From Acrocarpospora phusangensis (GTDB taxonomy: Bacteria; Actinomycetota; Actinomycetes; Streptosporangiales; Streptosporangiaceae), in NCBI RefSeq assembly GCF_016862995.1, contig NZ_BOOA01000013.1, forward strand, positions 62,001-126,000: DNA of 64,000 nt, given 5' to 3'. The position numbers were made by a program, and so were the translations under genes. This document shows positions 33,817 to 42,635 of this stretch, one piece after another. The notes beneath the pieces were generated by a model. It had not been told where the DNA came from, searched no databases, and saw only the letters and a program-made list of their open reading frames with translations. Position 1 is the stretch's first letter; every line of letters starts with the position of its first letter.

Positions 33817-34211
33817 CCGCCCAGGAGCTGCCGATCGCCGGAGACGCGGACGTCGTCCGGGTCCGCCAGCTGGTCCGTACGGCGGCCGTGGCCGCCCGGC
33901 TCTCGCTCGTCGACCAGACCAAGCTGGTCACCGCCGCCAGCGAGCTGGCCAGGAACACCCTCACGCACGGCGGCGGCGGCAGCGCCACGGTGGAGCAGGT
34001 CTCCTCCACGATCAAGGCGGGCGTACGGGTGGTCTTCCACGACAAGGGGCCGGGCATCCCCGACATCGCGCTCGCCCTGACCGACGGGTACACCTCCGCG
34101 AACGGCATGGGCCTCGGCCTGGGCGGCGCCAAACGGCTGGTGGACACCTTCGACATCGTGTCGAGTCCGGGCGAGGGCACCACGGTCACGGTGGTCAAAT
34201 GGGCGCGCTGA
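33813..34211 (+). CDS. rsbT: RsbT-like serine kinase (HATPase)
   Basis: 132 residues. GHKL ATPase with N-box ASELARNTLTHGGGG, G1 DKGPGIPD and G2 MGLGLGGAKRL. It should phosphorylate the two STAS proteins and, when released, activate a PP2C phosphatase such as the receiver-phosphatase at the end of the operon. Overlaps both neighbours (4 and 13 bases). Confidence 0.9.
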   Translation: MTAQELPIAGDADVVRVRQLVRTAAVAARLSLVDQTKLVTAASELARNTLTHGGGGSATVEQVSSTIKAGVRVVFHDKGPGIPDIALALTDGYTSANGMGLGLGGAKRLVDTFDIVSSPGEGTTVTVVKWAR

Positions 34212-35188
34212 CGCCGGGCGTCTGGATCGACGTGGCGGAGGAGAGCGCCGTCGCGGCCGTGCAGCGCGCGGTCGCCGAGCGGGCGGCGGCGGCCGGCCTG
34301 GGCGAGCAGCGGATCGCCGGGCTGGGCATCGTGGCGGCGGAGATCGTCACGAATCTGTGCCGGCACGCCGGCCGGGGCACGGTCCTGGTCCGCCGGACCG
34401 GTTCCGCGGTCGAGATCCTCGCGCTGGACTCAGGACCCGGCATGGCCGAGGGCATCCCGTACGAGGCGGACGGCTACTCCACGGCCGGCACGCTCGGCAT
34501 CGGCCTGGGCGCGCTGGCCCGGCTGAGCGACTGGACGGACGGGTACTCCCGGCCGGGCGCGGGCACGGTCTACACGCTGCGGATCGGCCCGGCCGAGCCG
34601 GACCCGGCGGGCTGGCGGGTGGCCGGGCTGGTCCGCCCGATGAGCGGCGAGGACAGCTGCGGGGACGGCTTCGCCGTGCGCGCGGACGGCCCGCTGGTCA
34701 CGCTGATGCTGTGTGACGGGCTCGGCCACGGCCCGCTGGCGGCGTCGGCGGCGCACGCGGCGGTCCGCGCCTTCGAGGACGCGCCCCCGGGAGCGCCGGC
34801 GGAGCTGCTGAAGCGGGTCCACGCGGAGATCGCGCACACCCGGGGCGCGGCGGTCGCGGTGGCCCGGCTGGACCGCGCGGGGGGCGTGCTCGCCTACGCG
34901 GGGCTCGGCAACATCTCGGGCGTCCTGCTGGGCGGGCAGAGCCGCGGCCTGGTGTCGCTGCCGGGCATCGCCGGGCACCGCGCCGCCGCCATCCGCGCGT
35001 TCGAGTATCCGCTGCCGGCCCGCCCGCTGCTGATCATGCACACGGACGGGCTGAGCCAGCGGTGGGACCTGGCCGGCTATCCCGGCCTGGGCAGCCGCGA
35101 CCCGCTGGTGATCGCCGGGGCGCTCCTGCGCGACATGGGCGTACGCCGCGACGACGCGGGCGTCCTCGTGGCCGGGACCGCGCCGTGA
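34199..35188 (+). CDS. HATPase-SpoIIE fusion phosphatase (RsbT-like + RsbX-like)
   Basis: 329 residues. Residues 1-130 are a second RsbT-like HATPase (EIVTNLCRHAG, DSGPGMAEG, LGIGLGALARL). Residues about 140-329 are a small PP2C/SpoIIE domain with GEDSCGDGFAV, LMLCDGLGHG and a terminal RRDDAGVLV. RsbX dephosphorylates RsbR and RsbS to reset the stressosome; that is the likely role. The fused kinase-like domain is unlike Bacillus RsbX but is known in actinobacterial clusters. Confidence 0.85.
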   Translation: MGALTPGVWIDVAEESAVAAVQRAVAERAAAAGLGEQRIAGLGIVAAEIVTNLCRHAGRGTVLVRRTGSAVEILALDSGPGMAEGIPYEADGYSTAGTLGIGLGALARLSDWTDGYSRPGAGTVYTLRIGPAEPDPAGWRVAGLVRPMSGEDSCGDGFAVRADGPLVTLMLCDGLGHGPLAASAAHAAVRAFEDAPPGAPAELLKRVHAEIAHTRGAAVAVARLDRAGGVLAYAGLGNISGVLLGGQSRGLVSLPGIAGHRAAAIRAFEYPLPARPLLIMHTDGLSQRWDLAGYPGLGSRDPLVIAGALLRDMGVRRDDAGVLVAGTAP

Positions 35189-36819
35189 CCGCCGACCTGC
35201 TGACGATGGTGGTCAGGGCCGAGCCGGACGTGTTCGCGCTGCGCCGGGCCGGCCGCGAGGTGGCCGCCGGGGCCGGGCTCGACTACCAGGACCAGGTACG
35301 CCTGGCGACGGCGCTGAGCGAGGTCGGCCGGGAGGCGCTGGCGCAGGCCGGCGGCGGCACGGTTGTCTTCGCCGTGGACGGCGTGCTGACCGTGACCCTG
35401 CGCGGCGACCGCGCGTTCCAGCCGGGCACTCCGGGTTTCGCGGCGGCATCCCGCCTGGTGGACGAGCTCAGGTACGACGCCGACGCGATCACCCTGGTCA
35501 AGAGCCTGCCCCAGCCCAGCGCCCCGCGCCTCGACGACCTGCGCGCCCACCTGTCCACCCTGGCCACGATCAACCCCCTGGACGAGCTGCGCGCCCAGAA
35601 CCAGGAACTGCTGTCCGCGCTGGAGGACGTGCAGGCCCAGCGGGACGAACTTGAGCAGACCAACCACGGCGTGCTCGCCCTCTACACCCAGCTGTCGGAG
35701 GAGCTGGAGCACACCAACCAGGGCGTCGTCGCCCTGTACGCCGAGCTGGAGGACAAGACGGTCCAGCTCAGGGAGGCGAGCGAGGCGAAGACCCGGTTCC
35801 TGGCCAGCGTCAGCCACGAGCTGCGCGCCCCGGCCAGCTCCATCCTCGGGCTGGCCCGGATGATCCTGGAGCTGGGCGAGCCGCTCGACGACACCACGCG
35901 CCACCAGATCGAGCTGATCCGCGTCTCCGGCCGGGACCTGCTCACGCTGGTGAACGAGCTGCTCGACCTGGCCAAGGCCGAGTCGGGACGGCTGGAGCCG
36001 ACGCTGTCCGAGGTCGACATCCGCCCGATCGCCGAACGGCTGGCCGGCCAGCTGCGGCCGACGGCCAGGGACGGGGTCGCGCTCGTGGTGGACGTGCCCG
36101 ACGGGATCGCCCCGCTGCTCACGGACCCCATGATGCTCACCCAGGTGCTGCGCAACCTGGTGACGAACGCGCTGAAGTTCACCGAGCGGGGCGAGGTCGC
36201 GGTCACCGTGGCCGAGGAGGAGGACACCGTGCTGGTACGGGTCTCCGACACCGGCATCGGCATCCCGGCCCACCAGCTGGACCAGATCTTCGAGGAGTTC
36301 TACCAGGTCCGGGGCCCGATCCAGACCGGTCTCGCCGGGACGGGCCTCGGTCTGCCGTACGCGCGGAGTCTGGCCGCCATCCTGGGGGGCACGCTGACCG
36401 TGCGGAGCGAGGTGGGGGTGGGCAGCACGTTCGAGCTGTGCCTGCCCCGGCTGGACCGGATCACGGTGCCCCGGGTCCTCATCGCCGACGACGACCCGGC
36501 TTTCCGGGCGATCCTGGCGGACCTGCTGCGCGGCGTGGCCGCCGAGATCGAGCAGGTCGGGGACGGCAGGGCGGCGCTGGCCGCGATCCGGCGGGAACGG
36601 CCCGACCTGGTTCTGCTGGATCTGCGCATGCCGGACCTGGATGGCGGGCAGGTGCTGGCACAGCTGCGCGCCGATCTGGAGCTGCGGGACCTGCCGGTCA
36701 TCGTGGTCACCTCGGCCGAGGCGGGACCGCTGGCGGGCGCGGTGGCGGTGCTGGAGAAGTCGCGGCTGAACCGGGGTGGTCTGCTGCGTGTCATCAGAGG
36801 GGTGGGAGCCGATGGGTGA
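35185..36819 (+). CDS. hybrid sensor histidine kinase with degenerate RsbT-like N-terminus
   Basis: 544 residues from a GTG overlapping the previous stop (GTGA). Residues 1-110 resemble an RsbT-type HATPase lacking clear G-boxes. A coiled coil (about 125-200) with two NQELLSALED/EQTNHGVLALY-like heptad blocks follows. Then HisKA with His211 (SVSHELRAP), HATPase (RNLVTNALKF, DTGIGIP, TGLGLPYARSL) and a C-terminal receiver with Asp479 (LLDLRMPDLDG). No membrane segment: it senses cytosolic state, perhaps by docking to RsbS. It probably passes phosphate to the next gene's receiver. Confidence 0.88.
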   Translation: MTADLLTMVVRAEPDVFALRRAGREVAAGAGLDYQDQVRLATALSEVGREALAQAGGGTVVFAVDGVLTVTLRGDRAFQPGTPGFAAASRLVDELRYDADAITLVKSLPQPSAPRLDDLRAHLSTLATINPLDELRAQNQELLSALEDVQAQRDELEQTNHGVLALYTQLSEELEHTNQGVVALYAELEDKTVQLREASEAKTRFLASVSHELRAPASSILGLARMILELGEPLDDTTRHQIELIRVSGRDLLTLVNELLDLAKAESGRLEPTLSEVDIRPIAERLAGQLRPTARDGVALVVDVPDGIAPLLTDPMMLTQVLRNLVTNALKFTERGEVAVTVAEEEDTVLVRVSDTGIGIPAHQLDQIFEEFYQVRGPIQTGLAGTGLGLPYARSLAAILGGTLTVRSEVGVGSTFELCLPRLDRITVPRVLIADDDPAFRAILADLLRGVAAEIEQVGDGRAALAAIRRERPDLVLLDLRMPDLDGGQVLAQLRADLELRDLPVIVVTSAEAGPLAGAVAVLEKSRLNRGGLLRVIRGVGADG

Positions 36820-38359
36820 ACGCATTCTGGTGGTGGACGACGTCAACGCCAACCGGTACGTGATCGGCAGATGGCTGGAGCACTCCGGCTACGACGTGAT
36901 CGAGGCGGCGAGCGGCGGGGAGGCGCTGGCGGCGGTCCGCGAGCAGTCCCCCGACCTCGTGCTGCTCGATGTGCGCATGCCGGACATGGATGGCTTCGAG
37001 GTGTGCGAGCGCATCAAGGCGGATCCGGCCACCGCGGCGGTGCCCGTCATCCATCTCACCGCGTCGGCGGTGGACGTGCGCGACCGTACCCAGGGGTTGT
37101 CGCGCGGGGCCGACGGATACCTCACCGAGCCGGTCGAGCCGGAGGTGCTGCTGGCGACCGTGCAGGCCACGCTCAGGTACGCCAGCGCGCGAAGGCGGGC
37201 AGAACGCCTGGCCGGTCAGCTGGCGGCGATGGCCGACACGACGCTGGCGGTCAACTCGACCGGCAGCGTGCCGGAGGTGGTCGCGGCGGCGGCCAGGGGC
37301 GCGGCGCTGATGTTCGGCTGCGCCGTGACCGTCCTGGCCACCGCGCTGAACGGCCCGCACGTGCACGTGGCGGCGGTCGGCGCGGACGGCGAGCAGGCGC
37401 GGGTCTCGGTGGAGCGGGCCGTGTTCGGCGAGGCGGCCCACGGGCTCACGATGCTGACCGGGCCAGGCTCCGACTGGGCTCCCCTGCTGGACCCGTCGGC
37501 GCGGGACGGCGAGGTGCGGGTGGCGCTGGCCCGCCTCCAGGCCAGGCCGCTGGTCGCCGTGCTCGTCCCGGCCGACGCGACCGCGAGCGAGGCCGACCTG
37601 CACGTGCTGTCGCAGCTCAGCCAGACGGTGGCGCTGGCCGTGCAGGGGCTGCGCTCGCTCGACGAGGAGCGGCGGATCGCGCTCACCCTGCAGCGCAGCC
37701 TGCTCCCCCGCTCCCTGCCGGACGTGCCCGGCCTGAAGCTGGCGGCCAGGTACGTCCCCGCCTCCACCGAAGCCGAGATCGGCGGCGACTTCTACGAGGT
37801 GATCCAGCTGGGCGACCGGCTGCTGGTGGCGGTCGGCGACGCGATGGGACATTCGCTGCACGCCGCCACCGTGATGGCGGAGATCCGGCACGCCGTCCGG
37901 GCGTACGCCAGCGAGGGCCATTCGCCGGGCGAGATCCTGCGCCGGGTCAACCGGCTCATGCTGGACTTCCTGCCCCGCGAGCTGGCCACCGTGGTGCTGC
38001 TGCTGGTGGACCCGGCCACCGGCGAGCTCCTGATGTGCAACGCCGGCCACCTCCCGCCCCTGCTCGTCACCGGCGGCCACGCCGAGTACGTGATCCTGCC
38101 CGGCCCCCTGCTCGGCGCCGACCTCCCCCGCCCGGACGAGACCCGCCTCACGCTCCCCCCCGGCGGCGCGCTCGTCCTGGTCACCGACGGCCTGATCGAA
38201 CACCGCGACCTCGGCGTCTCCGACGGCCTGGACCGCCTGCGCGAGCTGAGCACCCCGGTGGACCCCGACCTGGAGGCGTTCTGCGACCGCCTGCTCACGG
38301 GCCTGATGCGCCCCGGCCACGAGGACGACGTCGCCCTCGTGGTCCTGCGCCGCACGTGA
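36812..38359 (+). CDS. response regulator-GAF-like-SpoIIE phosphatase (RsbU-type output)
   Basis: 515 residues, ATG at 36812 with GGGAG before it and eight bases of overlap with the kinase gene. Receiver domain with phospho-Asp53 (LLDVRMPDMDG), a GAF-like middle (about 130-290) and a C-terminal PP2C domain with IGGDFYEV, VGDAMGHSLHAA and GHEDDVALVV. It should dephosphorylate an anti-anti-sigma factor elsewhere in the genome. The receiver suggests dual control by the hybrid kinase and by RsbT. Confidence 0.9.
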   Translation: MGERILVVDDVNANRYVIGRWLEHSGYDVIEAASGGEALAAVREQSPDLVLLDVRMPDMDGFEVCERIKADPATAAVPVIHLTASAVDVRDRTQGLSRGADGYLTEPVEPEVLLATVQATLRYASARRRAERLAGQLAAMADTTLAVNSTGSVPEVVAAAARGAALMFGCAVTVLATALNGPHVHVAAVGADGEQARVSVERAVFGEAAHGLTMLTGPGSDWAPLLDPSARDGEVRVALARLQARPLVAVLVPADATASEADLHVLSQLSQTVALAVQGLRSLDEERRIALTLQRSLLPRSLPDVPGLKLAARYVPASTEAEIGGDFYEVIQLGDRLLVAVGDAMGHSLHAATVMAEIRHAVRAYASEGHSPGEILRRVNRLMLDFLPRELATVVLLLVDPATGELLMCNAGHLPPLLVTGGHAEYVILPGPLLGADLPRPDETRLTLPPGGALVLVTDGLIEHRDLGVSDGLDRLRELSTPVDPDLEAFCDRLLTGLMRPGHEDDVALVVLRRT

Positions 38360-38389
38360 CGGACCGGCGGTTCTCCTCGCGGAGCCCTT

Positions 38390-38407
38390 CGCCGGCACGT
38401 GCCGGCG
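38390..38407. terminator. 18-bp palindrome after the stress operon
   Basis: CGCCGGCAC-GTGCCGGCG, perfect, 30 bp past the phosphatase stop. With no loop it is as likely a protein site as a terminator. Confidence 0.35.
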
Positions 38408-38475
38408 CGGGTAGGTCGAGAACATGACTATGGACAGGACCGCGAGGAACTCCGGGTGATCGGAAAGGGCCGGGA

Positions 38476-39201
38476 ATGATCAGCGTGCTGACGGGGGCGG
38501 GGATTTCGACCGAGTCGGGGATTCCCGACTATCGGGGGCCGCAGGGGCTCTGGCGGGCCGACCCGGACTATCAGAAGCTGGTCACGATCGACTACTACCT
38601 CGGGGACGCGGAGATCCGGCGGCGGTCGTGGGAGTTCCGGCGGGACAGCCCGGCCTGGGGGGCGGAGCCCAACGACGCGCATCTGGCGCTGGTGGAGTTG
38701 GAGCGGGCGGGGCTGCTGGATCGGCTGGTCACCCAGAACGTGGACGGGCTGCATCAGAGGGCGGGGTCGGGGTCCGGCCGGGTGCTGGAGTTGCACGGGA
38801 ACATGTTCGGCGTGGTGTGCGTGCGGTGCGGGGAACGGACGACGCTGCGGGAGGCGCTCGATCGCATCGACGGCGGGGAGCGCGATCCGGCGTGCCGTGA
38901 GTGCGGCGGGATCCTCAAGACGACCACGGTGATGTTCGGGGAGGCGCTGCCGGAGGGGCCGCTCGGCGAGGCCGTGGCGGCGGCGGAGCGGAGCGAGGTG
39001 TTCGTGGCGGTCGGCACATCGTTGCAGGTGCACCCCGCCGCCGGGCTGGTCGGGCTGGCGGTGCGGGCGGGAGCGCGATTGATCATCGTCAACGCGGGCG
39101 CGACGCCGTACGACGAGGTGGCGGACGAGGTGGTCAGGGAGCCGATCGGCGTCGCCGTGCCCGACCTGGTGAGCCGGCTGATCCAGGAGAGCCGCAAATA
39201 G
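38476..39201 (+). CDS. SIR2-family NAD-dependent protein deacylase (sirtuin)
   Basis: 241 residues. GAGISTESGIPDYRG binds NAD, TQNVDGLHQRAG and the catalytic His in LELHGNMF follow, and four zinc Cys come in CVRC and CREC. FGEALPE and GTSLQVHPAAGL complete the Rossmann core. Class likely U or III-type bacterial sirtuin. It removes acyl groups from lysines using NAD; targets unknown. Monocistronic. Confidence 0.93.
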   Translation: MISVLTGAGISTESGIPDYRGPQGLWRADPDYQKLVTIDYYLGDAEIRRRSWEFRRDSPAWGAEPNDAHLALVELERAGLLDRLVTQNVDGLHQRAGSGSGRVLELHGNMFGVVCVRCGERTTLREALDRIDGGERDPACRECGGILKTTTVMFGEALPEGPLGEAVAAAERSEVFVAVGTSLQVHPAAGLVGLAVRAGARLIIVNAGATPYDEVADEVVREPIGVAVPDLVSRLIQESRK

Positions 39202-39255
39202 CCCAACACCCCCGATGTACCGAAATTTCCGGTAATGGGCCTAGAGCGCCGGAAC

Positions 39256-39528
39256 ATGGCGGAATCGGGAGGAGTGAGGGTGAGCGTGCACGGGGTCGTC
39301 GCGCCGGGGTTCGAAGCGGTGCGGGAGGAGTTCGCGGCCGTCGTCGCGGCGGAGCGGGATCCCATCGCGTTCGACCTGAACGCCCCCACGCCGACCGATC
39401 CGGTGGGATTCGCCAACTCCCGCGGCGGCATCGCCTGCAGCTACTCCCGGCGCCGCCCGCCGAACCCGGCGGGCGCGGCCCCGGAGAACACCCGCCCGAT
39501 CCCCGCGGTCCTAGGGTGCCGCCGCTAG
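39256..39528 (+). pseudogene. fragment of a beta-lactamase-family serine hydrolase
   Basis: The first 25 residues (SVHGVVAPGFEAVREEFAAV) look like the N-terminus of actinobacterial serine hydrolases/esterases of the class C beta-lactamase fold. The expected SxxK and YxN motifs are missing and the frame ends after about 90 residues in a Pro/Arg-rich tail, inside the opposite gene's 3' end. It is best read as a remnant of a gene lost by deletion. Confidence 0.5.
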
Positions 39529-40371
39529 CAGGTCGTCGCAGGCTGCCAGGAGTCGTGCGCGCAGGGGCGCGGCCCGGGTGGCGAAGTCGCGCTGGGCCGC
39601 CGCGTACTCGACCCGGCCCTCCGGGGTCTCGACGGTGATGGGCCGGTATCCCTGGGCGCGCAGGTCGTACGGGCTGGCGCGCATGTCCACCGCGCGGATG
39701 TCGCGGGCCAGTTCGAAGCAGTCGGCGACCAGTTCGCTCGGGACCAGCGGCGAGAGTTTGCTCGCCCACTTGTAGAGGTCCATGTTGGCGTGCAGGCAGC
39801 CGGGCTGTTCGAGTTCGGTCTGGCGTTCCCGGGTGGGCAGCAGCTGGTTGAGCGGGCGGGCCTCCTCGGTGAAGAACCGGAAGGCGTCGAAGTGGCTGCA
39901 GCGGAGCGGCCGTTCCTCGACCACGGCGGCGACCGCGGCGGGCGTCAGGCGCAGCGGCTGGGCGGCGTGCCTGACCTGCTCGGGGGGCAGGCGGTAGACC
40001 ATCGCCCACTCGTGCATGCCGAAACACCCGAACTGCCCGGCCCGCCCGGCGGTCGCCGCCAGCAGCCCGGCCACCCACTCCAGGGTCTCCCGCCGCCGCG
40101 CCACCAGCGCGGCCGTGTCCAGGGTGGCCCCGCCGTCCACGTCGAGGTATCCGGTCCCGAACTCGCGCGCGTCCTCCAGCAGTACGCCGGGACCCGGGTG
40201 CCAGCGCCGCAACCTGCTCGGCCGGTACCCGTAGTACGTGAACAGGAAGTCCTCCACCGGGTGCGCGACCCCGGCCCGGCGGCGGCTCAGGTGCGGGCCG
40301 ATCCACGCGTCCACCCGCAGCCGATGGGCCGTGGCCCTGGCCTCCCACTCCCGCCTGCCGAGCACGTTCAC
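39511..40371 (-). CDS. protein of the family labelled 3-methyladenine DNA glycosylase
   Basis: About 286 residues from a GTG at 40371 (upstream starts to 40443 are possible). Motifs include REWEARATAHRLRVDAWIGP, VEDFLFTYYGYRPSRLRRWH, CFGMHEWAMVY and GCLHANMDLYKWASKL. Databases often name this conserved actinobacterial family a DNA glycosylase. I see no helix-hairpin-helix or AAG/AlkA core, so the name is doubtful; the conserved His/Trp/Tyr residues suggest an enzyme of other kind. Confidence 0.7.
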   Translation of the reverse strand: MNVLGRREWEARATAHRLRVDAWIGPHLSRRRAGVAHPVEDFLFTYYGYRPSRLRRWHPGPGVLLEDAREFGTGYLDVDGGATLDTAALVARRRETLEWVAGLLAATAGRAGQFGCFGMHEWAMVYRLPPEQVRHAAQPLRLTPAAVAAVVEERPLRCSHFDAFRFFTEEARPLNQLLPTRERQTELEQPGCLHANMDLYKWASKLSPLVPSELVADCFELARDIRAVDMRASPYDLRAQGYRPITVETPEGRVEYAAAQRDFATRAAPLRARLLAACDDLLAAAP

Positions 40372-40523
40372 CGCAACATCGTAGGCGGAGATCCCGGATG
40401 AGCCGCGCGTGTCATGTGAACGGTTGCTCAGATGTGTAAACAATGGGTAGCGGGATATCTACTCTCCGTAATGAGAGCAGGTGGCGGCCCTTCCCCGCCA
40501 ACACCCTCGATCAAGGGAGTGCC

Positions 40524-41666
40524 ATGGTCACGGAACCGATGCCCGGTCTGGCGGTGTGGCTGGCCGTCGTCCTGGTCTGCCTGTCCACGCTCGCGGGCGC
40601 GTGGCTGGCCCGCCGCGCCTCCCGGCAGGTCACCGCCTGGCTGGCCGTCGCGTCCGCGCTGATGCTGGTCACCGCGTTGATCGACATGCTGCCCGACGCC
40701 TGGCAGGGCGCGGTGGAGAGCGGTGTCCCGCTGTGGGCGGTGGGAGCGGCGATCCTGTCCGGCTTCCTGGTGATCACCTATTTCACCCGGAAGGGCTGCG
40801 GGCACGGGCACGACGAGCCCGCCGCCGCGACGGGCAGGCACGCGCCCGGCCTGCACCGCCGCGTCAAGGAGGTCATCGGCGCGGCCGTGTTCAGCGGAGT
40901 GGGCACCGCGGCCGCGCTCGCCGTGCACCGTGCCGTGGAGGGCGCGACGCTCGCGCTGACCACGTCGGCCGTCGTGGTGATCGCCCTCATGGTGCACTCC
41001 ACCAGCGAAGGCCTGGCGCTGACGGCCCTGCTGGACATGGCCTCGCGGCGGCCGGCTCCGTGGCTGGTGGTGTCCTGCGTCAGCCCCGTGGCGGGCGTCC
41101 TGATCGCCACGGTCAGCCCGCTGCCCGCGCGGGCGGAGCCCATCCTGGTCGGGGTGGTGGCGGGCGTGCTGCTGCGTACGGCGCTGGTGGGCCTGAAACT
41201 GGCGGCGATCCGGCAGGAGGACGGCAGGCTGCCGCGCCGGCACGTGCTCAGCGCGATCGGCGTCGCGGGAACGATGGCGGTGCTCCTGGCGGCCGTGCAC
41301 CTGGTGCCGGAGCATCCGGCCGTGCTCAGCGCGGGCGCGGGACACCGTCTGCCCGCGCCGGCCGGCCCGGCGCCCGTACCGGCCCCGAGCGCCACCCCCA
41401 CGGCCACAAGTGAGCCTGAGGACAGCGAGCAGTTGCGCGCCGCGCTCGCGGCCGGGGAGCTGAGCCTCGCCCAGGTGCTCGAACGCGACGACAAGGCGGC
41501 GAAACGCACCTGTGTGGCGTGGCTGCTCCGGGGCCTGCCCGGATACCGTTCCGGCGACATCAGGCGGCTGCTGGAGGCCCAGGACATCTCGCCGACCCGC
41601 ACGATCGGGGAACTGACCCGGCGGCAGCGTGACTACCTGGTGGAGCACATCTCGACCGACCAGTGA
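40524..41666 (+). CDS. ZIP-like membrane protein fused to mIHF-type H2TH DNA-binding domain
   Basis: 380 residues, ATG preceded by AAGGGAG. Residues 1-270 hold about seven membrane helices with ZIP-type metal motifs HRAVEG (His135-Glu139) and HSTSEG (His158-Glu162), plus a His/Asp-rich loop GCGHGHDEP. A Pro/Ala linker follows. Residues about 301-380 (LRAALAAGELSLAQVLERDD, LLRGLPGYRSGDIRRLL, ISPTRTIGELTRRQRDYL) align by eye with the helix-two-turn-helix of actinobacterial integration host factor. The tail should face the cytosol, suggesting a transporter that binds nucleic acid or uses this fold as a regulatory domain. Confidence 0.8.
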   Translation: MVTEPMPGLAVWLAVVLVCLSTLAGAWLARRASRQVTAWLAVASALMLVTALIDMLPDAWQGAVESGVPLWAVGAAILSGFLVITYFTRKGCGHGHDEPAAATGRHAPGLHRRVKEVIGAAVFSGVGTAAALAVHRAVEGATLALTTSAVVVIALMVHSTSEGLALTALLDMASRRPAPWLVVSCVSPVAGVLIATVSPLPARAEPILVGVVAGVLLRTALVGLKLAAIRQEDGRLPRRHVLSAIGVAGTMAVLLAAVHLVPEHPAVLSAGAGHRLPAPAGPAPVPAPSATPTATSEPEDSEQLRAALAAGELSLAQVLERDDKAAKRTCVAWLLRGLPGYRSGDIRRLLEAQDISPTRTIGELTRRQRDYLVEHISTDQ

Positions 41667-41757
41667 ATTGAGTAGAGGCTTACTCAAGCGCCGCACGCCA
41701 CGGAGAGTGGACCATTGACGCACAGTGAGGCACCGGCAACGAGGGAGAAACGGGGCT

Positions 41758-42627
41758 ATGGGCGAGTTCGAGACCCATCTGGCGCGCGCCGACGCGGAGC
41801 GCGCCCGCGAAGTGGCGGACACCGCGTCACCGTTCACGATCGAGGTGCGCTTCCTGGGCGGCCTGAGCGAGACCCAGAAGGCCGCCTTCTCGGTCGCCGC
41901 CGACCGCTGGGCCCGGATGATCGTCGGGGATCTGCCCGACGTCGCGATTCCCGACCTGCCCGGGCTGCCGGAGGGCCTGGCCGCGGGCGAGACGGTCGAC
42001 GACATCGTGATCCTGGCCCAGGGCGCCCAGATCGACGGCGCGGGCACCCCGTCGGGCAACGTGCTGGGCCAGGCCCGCCCGATCCTGGTCAGGACCGGCA
42101 GCCGCCTGCCCGCCGTCGGCACGATGACCTTCGACAGCTTCGACCTGGACCGGATGGAGCAGACCGGCCTGCTGCACGACGTCATCGCCCACGAGATGGG
42201 CCACGCGCTGGGCCTCGGCGGCGGCATCTGGCGGGAGCTGCGCCTGGTCGAGGGCGACAGCGCCATCGACCCGGTCTTCGTCGGGCCGAGGGCCGGTCAG
42301 GAGTTCGGCGTCCTGCTCGGCGGCGGCGTGCCGCACGTCGTCCCGGTCGAGAACGTCGGCGGTCCCGGCAGCGTCGGCTCCCACTGGCGCGAGTCGGTCT
42401 TCGGCGCGGAGCTCATGACCAGCAGGGTTGGGACCGGCATCGGCAACCCGCTCAGCCGGATCACGGTGGCCGCGCTCGGCGACATGGGCTACCAGGTCGA
42501 TCTGGCCGCCGCGGAGCCGTACGCGCTGCCGTCGCAGTTGCTGCTCGCGGAAATCCGGGCGTCGACGACACTGGAGGCCACCCTGTTCTGCGCCGTCTCG
42601 CAGGAGTCGGCGCCCACGCTCATCTGA
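41758..42627 (+). CDS. leishmanolysin-like (M8-type) zinc metalloprotease
   Basis: 289 residues. HEMGHALGLGG is the zinc site; the third ligand is probably His in GSHWRES and AELMTS is the Met-turn, giving metzincin order HExxH...H...M as in M8 enzymes. There is no signal peptide, so either secretion is non-classical or it acts inside. ATG at 41758 chosen for GAGGGAGAAA upstream. The luciferase-like gene starts nine bases after the stop, so they are cotranscribed. Confidence 0.82.
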   Translation: MGEFETHLARADAERAREVADTASPFTIEVRFLGGLSETQKAAFSVAADRWARMIVGDLPDVAIPDLPGLPEGLAAGETVDDIVILAQGAQIDGAGTPSGNVLGQARPILVRTGSRLPAVGTMTFDSFDLDRMEQTGLLHDVIAHEMGHALGLGGGIWRELRLVEGDSAIDPVFVGPRAGQEFGVLLGGGVPHVVPVENVGGPGSVGSHWRESVFGAELMTSRVGTGIGNPLSRITVAALGDMGYQVDLAAAEPYALPSQLLLAEIRASTTLEATLFCAVSQESAPTLI

Positions 42628-42635
42628 GGGGATCC

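Noticed and set aside
39511-40371. True 3-methyladenine DNA glycosylase
   Set aside because: The usual database name is not backed by an AlkA/Tag/AAG core in the sequence, so I kept only the family label.
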